Part shown: positions 17,987 to 27,247 of the stretch, piece by piece
How the letters are laid out: every line of letters begins with the position of its first letter
Numbering within the stretch: the stretch's first letter is position 1
Origin: CAZJQD01 sp964548165 [NCBI: uncultured bacterium]
GTDB lineage: Bacteria > UBA8481
DNA length: 64,000 bases
Direction: 5' to 3'
NCBI GenBank assembly: GCA_964548165.1
Contig: CAZJQD010000007.1
Coordinates: 5,661 to 69,660 of the forward strand
Position numbers and translations under genes: made by a program
Notes under the pieces: model-generated
What the model was told of the DNA's origin: nothing
The model's database searches: none
The model's input: only the letters and a program-made list of their open reading frames with translations

Positions 17987-18670
17987 CTAACGGGCCCAGG
18001 AGCGGATGCCGCTGAGATCGTAGATGTCGATGGTCCCGCGGCCGCACTTGAGAAGGTTGTCCTTCTGGAACTGGGAGAGGAACTTCGACGTGTACTCGCG
18101 GGAGGTTCCCACGAGGTCGGCGATCTCGGCGTGGGTGATCTCCAGCCGGATGGCCTCCTTGCCGTCCTCCTTCACCTTCTCGCCGAAGCGGTCCGCGAGG
18201 TAGGCGATGGCCGTCGCCACGCGGGACGGAACACCCTGGAAGATGATCTCCTCGACGTGCTGGTCGAGGCGCCGAAGGCGGCGGACGACGAGCTTGAGGA
18301 ACGGGAGGATGGCGTCGCGGTGAGCCAGGATCTCGCGCTCGAAGTCCTCCTTGCGGAGGAAATCGGCCTTCACCTCGGTGATGCACTCGGCCGTCATCGA
18401 CCGGGGCTCGCCATCGATCATGGCCATCTCTCCGATGACGTCGCCGGTCGAGATGATGTCGAAAATCTTGCGCTCACCCAGGGACGAGAACGAATAGAGC
18501 ATGACGCGGCCCGTGCGGATGATGTAGCAGCCGTCGCCGACCGACCCCTCGCGAAAGATCACGTCGCCGGCGCTGTAGGAGCGCGGCGCCATGAGCTTCT
18601 CGAAGCCGGCGCGAATCTCGCGTGACAGGTCCGCAAAAATCCCCGGGTTATGCGGGTGCTCGATAGCCAT
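17987..18670 (-). CDS. CRP/FNR-family transcription regulator
   Basis: The 227-aa protein joins an N-terminal cyclic-nucleotide-binding fold (IFREGSVGDGCYIIRTGRVML, GDVIGEMAMIDGEPRSMTAE) to a long dimer helix (VVRRLRRLDQHVEEIIFQG) and a C-terminal winged helix (ITHAEIADLVGTSREYTSKF). FNR's N-terminal cysteine cluster is absent, so an oxygen-sensing iron-sulfur role is unlikely. The cassette Glu and Arg (GEMA, EPRS) suggest nucleotide binding is possible. It is a single-gene unit with its own promoter and lies upstream of fliD on the same strand. Its DNA targets are unknown. Confidence 0.9.
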   Translation of the reverse strand: MAIEHPHNPGIFADLSREIRAGFEKLMAPRSYSAGDVIFREGSVGDGCYIIRTGRVMLYSFSSLGERKIFDIISTGDVIGEMAMIDGEPRSMTAECITEVKADFLRKEDFEREILAHRDAILPFLKLVVRRLRRLDQHVEEIIFQGVPSRVATAIAYLADRFGEKVKEDGKEAIRLEITHAEIADLVGTSREYTSKFLSQFQKDNLLKCGRGTIDIYDLSGIRSWAR

Positions 18671-18679
18671 CAGGGGGAA

Positions 18680-18707
18680 AGTATAGCCAGGAGCCGCCGG
18701 AGGGCAA
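18680..18707 (-). promoter_or_regulatory. Candidate sigma70-type promoter of the CRP/FNR-type gene
   Basis: On the minus strand TTGCCC (18707-18702), 16 bases, then TATACT (18685-18680), nine bases before the ATG at 18670. Transcription starting about seven bases after the -10 would give a nearly leaderless mRNA. The spacing and -10 are good, the -35 is four of six. Confidence 0.5.
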
Positions 18708-18752
18708 ACAACAATTGGCGCGACGCGCCGGGGAACCTAAGCTGGGACCCTG

Positions 18753-19541
18753 ATGCGCGCTTCGAGGACCCATGGTTCCGCGATGCTCCTGGCGAGCCTT
18801 TGCCTCTCGGCCCTGGCGGCGTGCGGCGCCCGCGAGCCGACTCCTCCCGATCCCGGGCTCGCGTCGGCCACGGCGCCCTCGTGCGCCGTTCCCCGGGGTT
18901 GGCGCTGGGCCGTCCTGGCGGTTCTTCCCGACGCGCGGGTTCTCGAGTACGACCCCGCGCCGGCCGCGGCGGATACTCCCCTTCTCGTTGCGTGGTGGAG
19001 CGAAGCCGCGCTCCCACCCGGTTACGACGATGCGGGTCCCTGGCTGCGCGACTCCGTCTGGCTCGCCTGGCGGACGGACCTGGGGCCGACGGACGAGGCG
19101 ACCGACGTCGAGGATCCGTGGACGTTCCTGGCCACGGTCGGCGGCGAGGACGGACCAGGCCGATTGGCCGCAACCCCGGACATGGTCCAGCGCCTGGGCC
19201 TCGCGGTCCTGCCCCACCCGGACTCGGCGGCGCCTCCTTCCCTTTCCTCCTCCGCCAGCGCACTCGAACTCGTGATGCGCCGCGTCCACGCCGACGACGC
19301 GGCGGAGGCCCTCGCGCGCGGTCAATGCGAGGCCGCGTGGCTGGACGGGCCGGCCCGCGCCCGGTGGCAATTGGTCGGCAATCGCTGGATCGATCGCGTC
19401 CGGCTCCGACCGGTGGCCGGCACGACCCGCGAATTGCGCCTGGCTATCCGGCGCGGTGACCCCACGGCCCTCGCCTCCGCTCGCATGCTCCAGGCCGCGC
19501 AACCGCTCTTGAAGGGGCTCGGGTATGAGCCTGCGGACTGA
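18753..19541 (+). CDS. Lipoprotein, possibly a periplasmic solute-binding-like protein
   Basis: The 262-aa product has a lipobox (LAAC, Cys24) and a two-lobe-like arrangement of hydrophobic strands: WRWAVLAVLPDARVLEY early, LVAWWSEAALPP, then a hinge, MVQRLGLAVLPH, AAEALARGQCEAAWLDGPAR and a C-terminal helix (SARMLQAAQPLLKGLGYEPA). The phrase with ARGQCEAAWLDG resembles the way PhnD-type binding proteins end their second lobe, but the match is too weak to name a ligand. It overlaps the following DUF192 gene by 17 bp in another frame, so the two are probably co-expressed. Confidence 0.7.
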   Translation: MRASRTHGSAMLLASLCLSALAACGAREPTPPDPGLASATAPSCAVPRGWRWAVLAVLPDARVLEYDPAPAAADTPLLVAWWSEAALPPGYDDAGPWLRDSVWLAWRTDLGPTDEATDVEDPWTFLATVGGEDGPGRLAATPDMVQRLGLAVLPHPDSAAPPSLSSSASALELVMRRVHADDAAEALARGQCEAAWLDGPARARWQLVGNRWIDRVRLRPVAGTTRELRLAIRRGDPTALASARMLQAAQPLLKGLGYEPAD

Positions 19542-20022
19542 CGGCAAGGCACCCGGCGCCCGCCCGCGCGCCCGCGATGGCCTCGCCGCGTTCCTCGTCC
19601 TGGCGATCCTCGCGCCGCTCCTGGCGTGCTCCCAGGCCGTGGAGCACGCGGCACTACAGCCCGAGACGGTTGTTCTCCCGGGACGCTTCGGCTCCCGCGC
19701 CGTCATGGTCGAGATCGCGGACGATCCCGCGGAGCAGGCCCAGGGACTCATGGGTCGCGCGCACCTCGCCGCGGACCGCGGCATGCTCTTCGTGTATCCC
19801 GACGAGGCCGAGCGCCACTTCTGGATGCACAACACGCCGATCTCGCTCGACATGATCTTTCTCGACCGGAACCTGTTCATCGTGGGCATCATCCGCCGCG
19901 CCAAGCCGAACTCCGACGACACGCTCACGGTGGGAAAGCCCTCGCGCTACGTCCTGGAGGTGGAAGCCGGGCTCTGCGATCGACTGGGCATCCGCGAGGG
20001 AGACCAGGTCGCGTTCCACTGA
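19525..20022 (+). CDS. DUF192-family secreted protein
   Basis: The 165-aa product has an N-terminal hydrophobic signal with a Cys (AILAPLLACSQ) that could be a lipobox, then the DUF192 core: VEIADDPAEQAQGLMGRAHL, GMLFVYPDEAERHFWMHNTPISLD split by a few residues, MIFLDRN, and the C-terminal YVLEVEAGLCDRLGIREGDQV. The WMHNTPISLDMIFLD segment is the family hallmark. The family is widespread and its biochemical role is unsettled. It overlaps the preceding lipoprotein gene and converges with the ABC permease gene 19 bp away. Confidence 0.88.
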   Translation: MSLRTDGKAPGARPRARDGLAAFLVLAILAPLLACSQAVEHAALQPETVVLPGRFGSRAVMVEIADDPAEQAQGLMGRAHLAADRGMLFVYPDEAERHFWMHNTPISLDMIFLDRNLFIVGIIRRAKPNSDDTLTVGKPSRYVLEVEAGLCDRLGIREGDQVAFH

Positions 20023-20041
20023 CCGACGGGAGTCTTGGTCG

Positions 20042-21784
20042 TCAGTCTCCGTAGCGGATCTCGGTAAAATCGCGGAGGCCCTCCTCGGCCAGGCGCCGCG
20101 AGTATTCGGTCAGAACCGCCGCCGTCCCTCCGATGACGGCCAGGGCGGCGAGCCCCCGGCCGGTCGCGATCGCGCCGCCGAACGCGGCGTCCCAGGTCGC
20201 GGGAACGAGCGCGGCGATCGTGATGCCGACGTAGAGCAGGGAGACCAGCATGAAGATGATGCCGCCGGGCGAGGAGGAGATCTCGAAGACGTTGCGCTTG
20301 TCGAAGACGGGCATCTTGATCGAGAGCATGAGGCCGACGGCCGTGATCGCGGTGGTCATCGCGATCGTCGCCAGTCCCCAGATCACCGAGAGCGCCCAGC
20401 CGACACCGACGATATGGTTCGAGGCCAGGACGATACCCAGCGCGGCCGCGGTGAGCGGCAGCCACGCGGCCAGGAACTTTATGCGCACGACGGCGGCGAC
20501 GGGGAGCGGCGCCGTCTCCACCACCCAGAAGGGCCGGCCCTCCAAGGAGAGCGACGGGTAGACGAACCGCACCGCGACGCCGGCCACGAGAAATCCCACC
20601 AGGCCCAGGTTGAGAAAGGCCACGAGGACCCGCGCGGAGGGATGAAGCTCGTAGGGAATCTCGCTCAGGTTGGCGAAGTGCAGGGCCACGATCCCGAGCA
20701 TGAGGATGATGTGCGAGATCTGCATCGGGTCGCGGATGTTCGTCATCAGTTCCTTGAAGACGAGTCCTCTCCGTCCCGCGGGCGCAAACCGCGCGGCCGC
20801 GCGCGCCCAGCGATCGAGCCTGAGCACGCGCTCGAGCGGGCCTGGTCGCGCCGCGCTCCCCGAGACGGGGCGGTCGGTGGCGTAGGCGAGAGAACCGACG
20901 AGGAAGTAGACGCCGACCGCGACGAGGGCGTAGGCGAGGAGCACGGCCGTTCCGCGCGCCCACGCGGCGTAGTGGAGAGGAGCGGCCGACACGAGCGCCT
21001 GGGCCATGACCTGCGACGGCAACCAGTCTCCGAGCGGCACCGTGAACTCCCGGACGAAGCGCGTTGCGTCCGCCACGAGCAGGTCGGGACGCGCGATGTT
21101 GCGCGGCGAGAGAAGGCGATAGAGGTAGACAACGCCGAACGAGAGCAAGGCGCCGACCCCGAGCACGGACTCGCGGGCGCGGTCCACCGGCAGAAACCTC
21201 ATCAGGACGATCACGGTCGTGGCGGCCAGCGCGGGAGGCGCGACCGTGAAGACGAAGAGCGAGAAGAGGGAGAGCGGCAGGTGCGCGAAGCCGAGTCCCA
21301 GCGCCCGGCCGTAGCCGGTCATCACCGGCGTCACGATCAGGAAGACCACCCACGCGCTCGTCGCGTAGACGGACGCAAGCTTGTGCGCCAGGAGGACAGG
21401 GCGCCCAAAGGGGCGCGCGGCGAGGAAATCGATGTCGTCGTCGAAGTAGAGGGCGTCGATCGCCGCGATGAGACTGCCGAAGAAGAGGAGCGACAGGACG
21501 ATGAGAAAGAGGAGGCCCAGGAGTCTCATCGCCAGGAGGAGCGCGATGAAGCTGACCGTGACATCGCCGACCACCACGAACGCGTGGAAGAGCCTCCACG
21601 AGAGATACTCGGCACTGACGAAGAACGCCGCGACGAGAAGGACGAAAAGGTAGCCCCGCATCCGCTCGGCCCTGGTCGCCGCCGTCACGCGCCCCCAGGC
21701 GTTTTGAAGCTCGGCGCGGAAGAGCGCGGCGAGCGGCCCGGTCCGGCCGGGCTTTCCGCGCACCGGGCCCGGATCGCGGATCAC
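20042..21784 (-). CDS. ABC-2-type exporter permease
   Basis: A 580-aa polytopic membrane protein with about twelve hydrophobic segments, beginning after a cytosolic N-terminus (LFRAELQNAWGRVTAATRAE). The motif DALYFDDDIDFLAARPFGR after the third helix matches the coupling region of large ABC-2 exporters of the type that fuse two permease halves, and a second such loop appears near residue 320 (GLVFKELMTNIRDPMQ). The GTG at 21784 overlaps the ATPase gene's stop (GTGA). With the ATPase it should form one exporter; the substrate is unknown. It is longer than simple six-helix ABC-2 permeases. Confidence 0.85.
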   Translation of the reverse strand: MIRDPGPVRGKPGRTGPLAALFRAELQNAWGRVTAATRAERMRGYLFVLLVAAFFVSAEYLSWRLFHAFVVVGDVTVSFIALLLAMRLLGLLFLIVLSLLFFGSLIAAIDALYFDDDIDFLAARPFGRPVLLAHKLASVYATSAWVVFLIVTPVMTGYGRALGLGFAHLPLSLFSLFVFTVAPPALAATTVIVLMRFLPVDRARESVLGVGALLSFGVVYLYRLLSPRNIARPDLLVADATRFVREFTVPLGDWLPSQVMAQALVSAAPLHYAAWARGTAVLLAYALVAVGVYFLVGSLAYATDRPVSGSAARPGPLERVLRLDRWARAAARFAPAGRRGLVFKELMTNIRDPMQISHIILMLGIVALHFANLSEIPYELHPSARVLVAFLNLGLVGFLVAGVAVRFVYPSLSLEGRPFWVVETAPLPVAAVVRIKFLAAWLPLTAAALGIVLASNHIVGVGWALSVIWGLATIAMTTAITAVGLMLSIKMPVFDKRNVFEISSSPGGIIFMLVSLLYVGITIAALVPATWDAAFGGAIATGRGLAALAVIGGTAAVLTEYSRRLAEEGLRDFTEIRYGD

Positions 21785-22560
21785 TTCGCGCCGGCCGCCC
21801 TCGCGAGGGCATCCCAGCGCTCCCGCTCCGCGGACCCCTCCGTCCTGCGCTCCGCGAGAAGGCGCAGGAAGACGGCCTCGAGACGGGCATCGCGATCGAC
21901 GACCAGGCGGGAGAGAGGTCCCACGGCCACGAGCTCGCCGCGGTCCAGGATTGCAACGTCGTCGCAGAGCATCTCCGCGATGTCGAGGAGGTGCGTGGAC
22001 ATGAAGACGGCCGTGCCCGCGTCCGCCAGCTCGCGGAAGAGATCCTTGACCGTGCGGGCGGCCGGCGGATCGAGCCCGATCAGGGGTTCGTCGACGACCA
22101 CGAGCTTCGGGCCGGGCATGACGGCCGCGACGATCGAGAGCTTCTGGCGCATCCCGAACGAGTAGGAGTCGATGAAGTCTCCCCGACGATCCCACAACTC
22201 GAATCGCTCCAGGAGCGGTTGGGAGCGATCGCGCCAGTCGGTGACGCCATACAGGTCCCCCATGAGCTCCAGGTATTCCCAGGCCGTCAGCTTGGGATAG
22301 AGATAGGGCGCATCGGGAATGTATCCGGTCACGCGCTTCGCGGCCTCTGGATCCGCCGCCAGGTCGACGCCCGCGATCCGGATCGAGCCCGTGGTGGGCC
22401 TGAGAATGCCCGTGATCAGGCGGATGGTGGTTGTCTTACCAGCCCCGTTGGGTCCCAGGAATCCAAAGACCGTGCCGGCCTCGACCGTCAGCGACAGATC
22501 CTGTATGATCGTCCGCGGACCAAACCGCTTGGAAACTCTTGTGATTTCAAGAATAGACAT
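21781..22560 (-). CDS. ABC transporter ATP-binding protein
   Basis: A 259-aa ABC ATPase with Walker A GPNGAGKTT near residue 38, a Q-loop-equivalent region GYIPDAPYLYPKLT, a signature variant YSFGMRQKLSIVAAVM in which SFGM replaces LSGG, Walker B LVVVDEPLIGLD, and the STHLLDIAE switch His. This pattern is typical of ABC-2 drug or polymer exporters. The ATG at 22560 is preferred; an in-frame ATG at 22638 would abut the divergent AsmA-like gene's ATG with no spacing (CATATG). The 78 bp between 22560 and 22639 would then hold both promoters. Confidence 0.93.
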   Translation of the reverse strand: MSILEITRVSKRFGPRTIIQDLSLTVEAGTVFGFLGPNGAGKTTTIRLITGILRPTTGSIRIAGVDLAADPEAAKRVTGYIPDAPYLYPKLTAWEYLELMGDLYGVTDWRDRSQPLLERFELWDRRGDFIDSYSFGMRQKLSIVAAVMPGPKLVVVDEPLIGLDPPAARTVKDLFRELADAGTAVFMSTHLLDIAEMLCDDVAILDRGELVAVGPLSRLVVDRDARLEAVFLRLLAERRTEGSAERERWDALARAAGAK

Positions 22561-22638
22561 GGGCTTCCCCGCCTCGAGGTCTGCCTCCGCGCTCGCGACC
22601 GCGGATGCGGTCTCGACCGGACGACGAGCCGTCATCAT

Positions 22639-25600
22639 ATGACGTCGCTCGTGAACAGTAAACGGGAGGAGCCGGGACCGTGGTTCCGTCCCTGGATCCC
22701 CGCTCTCCTCATCGGCATCATTCTCCTTCTCACCGCCGCGGGCTACGCGGCGTTGCGCTACCTGGAACCTCGAGCCCTTGCGCTGGTCACCCGTGAGCTC
22801 GGCGCGGCGGCTGGGCGCGATGTGCAGGTCGAGGGATTTCGCCTCGCGTTGCCCGTGCGCGTCGACCGGATCGTCATTGCCGGCGACGGCATCATTGATT
22901 CGCAACCCCTGCTCGTCCTCTCCGATGTCACCGCATGGCCGGACGTCTCGTCCCTGTTGCGGTTTCAACCCCGCGTCGGCCTCCTGCAGGCCGAGAGCGC
23001 CGTCCTTCGCCTGAGGGAAGAACGAGGCAACTGGAGCTCGAGGGGCGCGTTCACGGCGCCGGCGCCGGAGGTTTCCGCGATCGCCACGCTCTCGCTGCCG
23101 AACCTGCTTCTGCAGGTGGAGACCCGTGGCCGCGCCTACGAGCGCCTGCTCCGCATCAACCTGGACCTGGAGGGTCGGGGCGCTTTCACGCTCTTCTTCC
23201 ACGGTGAGGAGGCGCACGGCCGCGTTCACTTCTCGGGCGCCGGCCCGGGCGCCACCTACCGGCTCGACGTCGCGCTGGATCAGTTGCCGGAGCAGCTGGA
23301 GAAGGCGGAACGGATCACGGTCACGGGCAATTACCAGGTCGACAGCCAGCTCGTGGATTTCGCCGTCGACGGCGCCCTGATGGGCAAGGAGGCCCGGATC
23401 TCCGGCCGCGTCCGCTTCGACACCCAGCGGATCCAGACCGAGACGGGCGCCTGGAAGTGGGGCGATCAGTCCGGCCGCGTGCTCGTCTCGTATGACGACC
23501 GGCGGGATCGCCGCATCGACGTCCTCACGGTCGGCCGCGTCACCTTCCCCCTGCCGATGGCGTTCCTGCGGTCGGAACCCCTGACGAGCGGGACCATCCA
23601 CGTCGACAAGGTAAGCCTGAGTGGACCGTTGAACGGCCCGTGGCAGGTGAACGCTCACGTCGTCGGGGACAACCTCGAGGCGCAGGGAGCGATGGACCTG
23701 GTGGACGGACAGATCGACGGGGAGGTCACCCTGGACGTCCATGCCAGCCGAGCCGTGAGGCTGGTGCATTCCCGCGCCAAGGTCCGCTTCGCGCACGCGC
23801 GAAGCGCCGGCTTCGAGGCGCGAGACGCGGATCTCTCGCTCGAGGCGACACCCCGCGCCGTCGTGGTGTCGGGTCGCGCCCGCGCGCTCGGGGGTTCCAT
23901 CACCGCGCGCGACGTCCGGGTCGCTCTCGGCGAAGACGGACAACCGGAATCGATCCGCGGGCATCTTGCGCTCGACGAGCTGGACGGGCGAGAGCTCGCG
24001 GGAGTGACCGGCGACGTCGTGTTGCGAAATGTGACGGGAAACTACGACGTGGACGCCTGGCGCTCCCGCAACGGTTGGAAGCTCCATCGCGCCGACGGAT
24101 TCACCGAGCTCATCGAGGGGACGTGGCGCGGGGAGCCGTTCGCGGTCTCGCAAGCCCACATCATCGCCCGGGGCCAGCCCGGCGAGGCCGGCAGTGTCTT
24201 TTCGTTCAACGGCTACGTCCGCATCTTCGAGGGCCGGGGCCGCATCCGTGCCGACATCGAGGGCCGGGACATGGTGGACGCCTGGATGGAAGTGCACGAG
24301 GTCGACCTCGCCGCCGCCAACCGGGTCTTTCACAATGCGCGCCTCGCCGCGATCGCGCGCCACGTGGATCGCGTGAGCATGGCTGGTCGCCTGCGATTCG
24401 CGAATGACGAGAACGGTGACTCCGGCTTCGTCTTCGACGGTTCCATCAACTCGAACGGGCTCGGCATCGAGGTCTCCTCGGACGCGGCGTTCGGATCCGA
24501 ACCGGACTCCAGCGCCCAGCCCGCTCCTTCCGCACCCGCCGCGCCCACAGGCCCCGTCGACTCTCCCGCGAGCTCAGCCGCCGGCTCAGCCGCCGGCTCA
24601 GCCGCCGGGTCGGCGATTTCGCCGGGAGACCAGGCTTGGACGATCGAAGAGGAGCGAGCCGGGGGAGGCGGCAATGACGAGGAAAGAGCCGACGCCGACG
24701 CGGCGCGGCCGCGGTCCCGCGCGCTCAAGGCTCGGGCCGGCGAGCCGCGCAGAGACCTGCCGAGGATGCCGTCCGTCGAGGAAGCCGGGCTCAGCACCAT
24801 GCTCGATCTCATCAGCATCTTCCGGCTCGACGGACTGCCCATGCAGATCCGGGCGCGAGGACGCATGCGCATCGGGGGCGAGAACGATCCGGTCCGGATG
24901 AGCGGCCTGGAACTGGCTATCGACACGGATCGCACGATCCTCTGCGTCGACACCGCCACCTGGTATGAAAACCGCCTGGTGGCCCACCTGAGGATCGAGC
25001 GCATCGATGCCGAGCACCTGCGCATCGCGGCGCGGCACCTGGCGCCGAACCCCCTGACCGAATCCCTCCCCTTGCGTGGCGCGCTCAGCGGCGACGTCCT
25101 CCTCGAGCGCGACAGCGCGAGCTTCTACGCCAGTATCGGCATCCATGGCGATCTCACGCTCCGGGACAGCCCCCTGGTCTTCAACACGGTGGGGACGGTG
25201 ACGGACAAGGGGCCGGACCTGCGTGTCGAGATCGGCACGATCGGAATCGATGCCCTGCACCAGAGTTTCGCCGACCTCAACTCCCAGATGGACCGGAACA
25301 CCATGAAACTCTCGGGAACCGCCGGCGTCACCCTCACCATGACCGATGCCTGGGATTCCATGATGATCGTCGGCAATGCCTCGTTCCGCGATGCCGGGGT
25401 ACGATTTCCCGCCGATTCCATCGCCGCGCTCGGTATCAACGGCAACCTGACATTCCGGGTCCGCAAGGGCCGGCTTCAGCCCTCTGAGCTCCTGCCCAAC
25501 GCGGCGCCCATCACGTGCGCCAGGCTCACCTACAACGACGTCGTCGTTGAGCGCATCCACGCCCTGGCACGATTCAACGAGAAGTCCCTGCTCCTGGAAT

Positions 25601-26196
25601 CGATGACCTTCATCCTGGCCGGCGGGCGAGGCACGGGGGGATTCACGATCGACTTCCCGGCCTGGGACCAACCGCGCACGGCCTTCTTCGGCCGCGTCAG
25701 GGATTGCAACCTCGAAATCGTCTACCGGCAGATGCAACCCTTCGCCGGAAATCTCACGGGCAGCGCGTCGGCCGAGGTCTCTCTCCTGATGGACAAACGG
25801 GACTTCCAGCGGCTGGAGGTGACCGGCACCGCGCGCAACGGCGTCATCAGCACGAGCCTCCTCTCGAGCGTCATCGAGCGGATGGACAGCGGCATGGTCC
25901 GCAATTCGCTCGAGTCCCTGGCTGACTGGAAGTACGATTCCGCCTCGTTCCAGGCTCGCTACAGGCCGAACACCTACAGCCCCTTCGAAGCCGAGGGGCT
26001 CTTCCTGGACGCGAAGAAGACCGCCGAAGTCGTCATGGCGCTCTCGATCGTCGGCAACGTCTACCCGTTCCACCGCGCCCAGATCCTGCACTTGCCGACG
26101 CCGTTCGCGCGCATCGGCGTTCCCCTTCAACTCCAGACGCCCAACATGCCGCTCCGCCTGACCCTCTACCGCGTCGGACGCAAGATCACCCGCTAG
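22639..26196 (+). CDS. AsmA/TamB-like envelope protein, 1185 aa
   Basis: One N-terminal membrane anchor (WIPALLIGIILLLTAAGYAAL) is followed by a long periplasmic body of beta-rich repeats, starting with the AsmA-like phrase ALALVTRELGAAAGRDVQVEG. The C-terminal third has the AsmA-type motif run (TVTDKGPDLRVEIGTIGIDAL, RLEVTGTARNGVISTSLLSS). Such proteins bridge inner and outer membranes and are linked to lipid transport. Between about residues 615 and 715 lies a disordered insert (Ser/Ala/Pro-rich, then acidic and basic runs) with a 12-bp Ser-Ala-Ala-Gly repeat at about 24571-24612. It is divergent from the ABC exporter, which could share its pathway; that link is inference. Start is ATG 22639. 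Confidence 0.82.
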   Translation: MTSLVNSKREEPGPWFRPWIPALLIGIILLLTAAGYAALRYLEPRALALVTRELGAAAGRDVQVEGFRLALPVRVDRIVIAGDGIIDSQPLLVLSDVTAWPDVSSLLRFQPRVGLLQAESAVLRLREERGNWSSRGAFTAPAPEVSAIATLSLPNLLLQVETRGRAYERLLRINLDLEGRGAFTLFFHGEEAHGRVHFSGAGPGATYRLDVALDQLPEQLEKAERITVTGNYQVDSQLVDFAVDGALMGKEARISGRVRFDTQRIQTETGAWKWGDQSGRVLVSYDDRRDRRIDVLTVGRVTFPLPMAFLRSEPLTSGTIHVDKVSLSGPLNGPWQVNAHVVGDNLEAQGAMDLVDGQIDGEVTLDVHASRAVRLVHSRAKVRFAHARSAGFEARDADLSLEATPRAVVVSGRARALGGSITARDVRVALGEDGQPESIRGHLALDELDGRELAGVTGDVVLRNVTGNYDVDAWRSRNGWKLHRADGFTELIEGTWRGEPFAVSQAHIIARGQPGEAGSVFSFNGYVRIFEGRGRIRADIEGRDMVDAWMEVHEVDLAAANRVFHNARLAAIARHVDRVSMAGRLRFANDENGDSGFVFDGSINSNGLGIEVSSDAAFGSEPDSSAQPAPSAPAAPTGPVDSPASSAAGSAAGSAAGSAISPGDQAWTIEEERAGGGGNDEERADADAARPRSRALKARAGEPRRDLPRMPSVEEAGLSTMLDLISIFRLDGLPMQIRARGRMRIGGENDPVRMSGLELAIDTDRTILCVDTATWYENRLVAHLRIERIDAEHLRIAARHLAPNPLTESLPLRGALSGDVLLERDSASFYASIGIHGDLTLRDSPLVFNTVGTVTDKGPDLRVEIGTIGIDALHQSFADLNSQMDRNTMKLSGTAGVTLTMTDAWDSMMIVGNASFRDAGVRFPADSIAALGINGNLTFRVRKGRLQPSELLPNAAPITCARLTYNDVVVERIHALARFNEKSLLLESMTFILAGGRGTGGFTIDFPAWDQPRTAFFGRVRDCNLEIVYRQMQPFAGNLTGSASAEVSLLMDKRDFQRLEVTGTARNGVISTSLLSSVIERMDSGMVRNSLESLADWKYDSASFQARYRPNTYSPFEAEGLFLDAKKTAEVVMALSIVGNVYPFHRAQILHLPTPFARIGVPLQLQTPNMPLRLTLYRVGRKITR

Positions 26197-26212
26197 TCCA
26201 GCAGGCGGGTGC

Positions 26213-27247
26213 TCAGGAAACCGCCAGGGAACATCCCTTCCTCGGGGATCCCTTGAGCCGCCCCTCGATGACCAGTCTCCCCTCCGTGTTCCAGTGCGCC
26301 AGGTCCGCGGTCAGGAGCCCCAGGCTCGACTGCCAATTCGCGAGATCCCAGAGGGCGACAATTCCGCGGGGAGCATCTTCGAGCGTCTCCGGATCGAGAA
26401 TTCGCACGCGCGTCCAAGGCGCCGAAGCGAACCCGCGCCGCGCCGGTGTCACCGGTGAGTTACCGTCCTCCATGCCGCCGATACGTTCCCAGAGCGGCGA
26501 GCTGAGCTCGCACATGCCGTACTCGCCGATGATGCGTTCCGTCCCCACGCCGAAGACAGCTTGCAGGCCGGCATGGAGTTCCTCCCGCGTGACCTCGCGC
26601 GTTCTCCCCTTGAATCCGCCAGTCTCGACGATCACGGAACCCGCGGGCAATGGGTCGCGAACGCCGCTCTCGATGAGCGGGACGTACGCAAAGGCAGGGC
26701 CAATCACCAGGACGGGAGTCGTCGCGTCCGCACCGCCTTGCGGGGCCAGGTCCTGCTTCAATGCTTCAATCATCGATGCCAGCGACGACTCGGGATTATC
26801 GGGCATGAGCGAACGCACGCGCCAGCCGGGGCGACCTGCTTGGTCCTCACGCGCCGGCTCCTCCAGAGCCCAGCGGGCTCCCGCCAGGCACGAGGCGCGG
26901 TAGACGGACAGGTCGCGGTGCCAGTGTCGGCCCCGCGCCTCCCTCGTCGTTCCGCTCGAACGAAAGACCCCCGTGGCCTTATCGATCGGCCAGGCGAAGA
27001 TCTCGTGCTCGCCGAAGAGCGCGACAGGGACGGCCGGTATGTCTCGCCAGCTGCGAACCACGGGCGGGGCGAGGCGGGCAACCACGGGGATGCGCGACGC
27101 TTGCCAGGCATGAATGATCGGCGCCAAGGCGTCAAACTCCCGCTCCATGGCGGCGGCGTCCTGCGTCCAACCTCGGGAAATGAAGGCGGTCAGCCGGTCA
27201 AGCCAGGGCGGCAAGTGCGTCCCCGAGAATCGACAAGCCTTCGTCAA
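26213..27247 (-). CDS. LuxE-like acyl-protein synthetase / acyl-activating enzyme
   Basis: The 344-aa product matches the LuxE domain, which activates a carboxylate with ATP and passes the acyl group to a protein or carrier. Seen: FAWPIDKATGVFRSSGTTRE, the adenylate-forming SSGTT loop followed by the family's RGRH; GPAFAYVPLIES; VIVETGGFKGRTREV; and IIGEYGMCELSSPLWE, the adenylate-binding motif. The TTG at 27247 gives a 50-bp overlap with the aminotransferase; a TTG at 27214 is equally possible. It ends 16 bp from the convergent AsmA-like gene. No luciferase or reductase genes are near, so bioluminescence is not implied; coupling to the aminotransferase hints at modification of an amino-acid-derived acid. 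Confidence 0.78.
   Translation of the reverse strand: MTKACRFSGTHLPPWLDRLTAFISRGWTQDAAAMEREFDALAPIIHAWQASRIPVVARLAPPVVRSWRDIPAVPVALFGEHEIFAWPIDKATGVFRSSGTTREARGRHWHRDLSVYRASCLAGARWALEEPAREDQAGRPGWRVRSLMPDNPESSLASMIEALKQDLAPQGGADATTPVLVIGPAFAYVPLIESGVRDPLPAGSVIVETGGFKGRTREVTREELHAGLQAVFGVGTERIIGEYGMCELSSPLWERIGGMEDGNSPVTPARRGFASAPWTRVRILDPETLEDAPRGIVALWDLANWQSSLGLLTADLAHWNTEGRLVIEGRLKGSPRKGCSLAVS

Noticed and set aside
17987-18670. FNR-type oxygen sensor
   Set aside because: The N-terminal cysteine cluster needed for the iron-sulfur cluster is absent, so only CRP/FNR superfamily membership is claimed.
21991-22638. N-terminal extension of the AsmA-like frame
   Set aside because: It is antisense to the ABC ATPase. 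The membrane anchor and normal start are at 22639.
26213-27247. Bioluminescence operon
   Set aside because: The LuxE-like domain occurs without luxA, luxB, luxC or luxD in the window, so luminescence is not supported.
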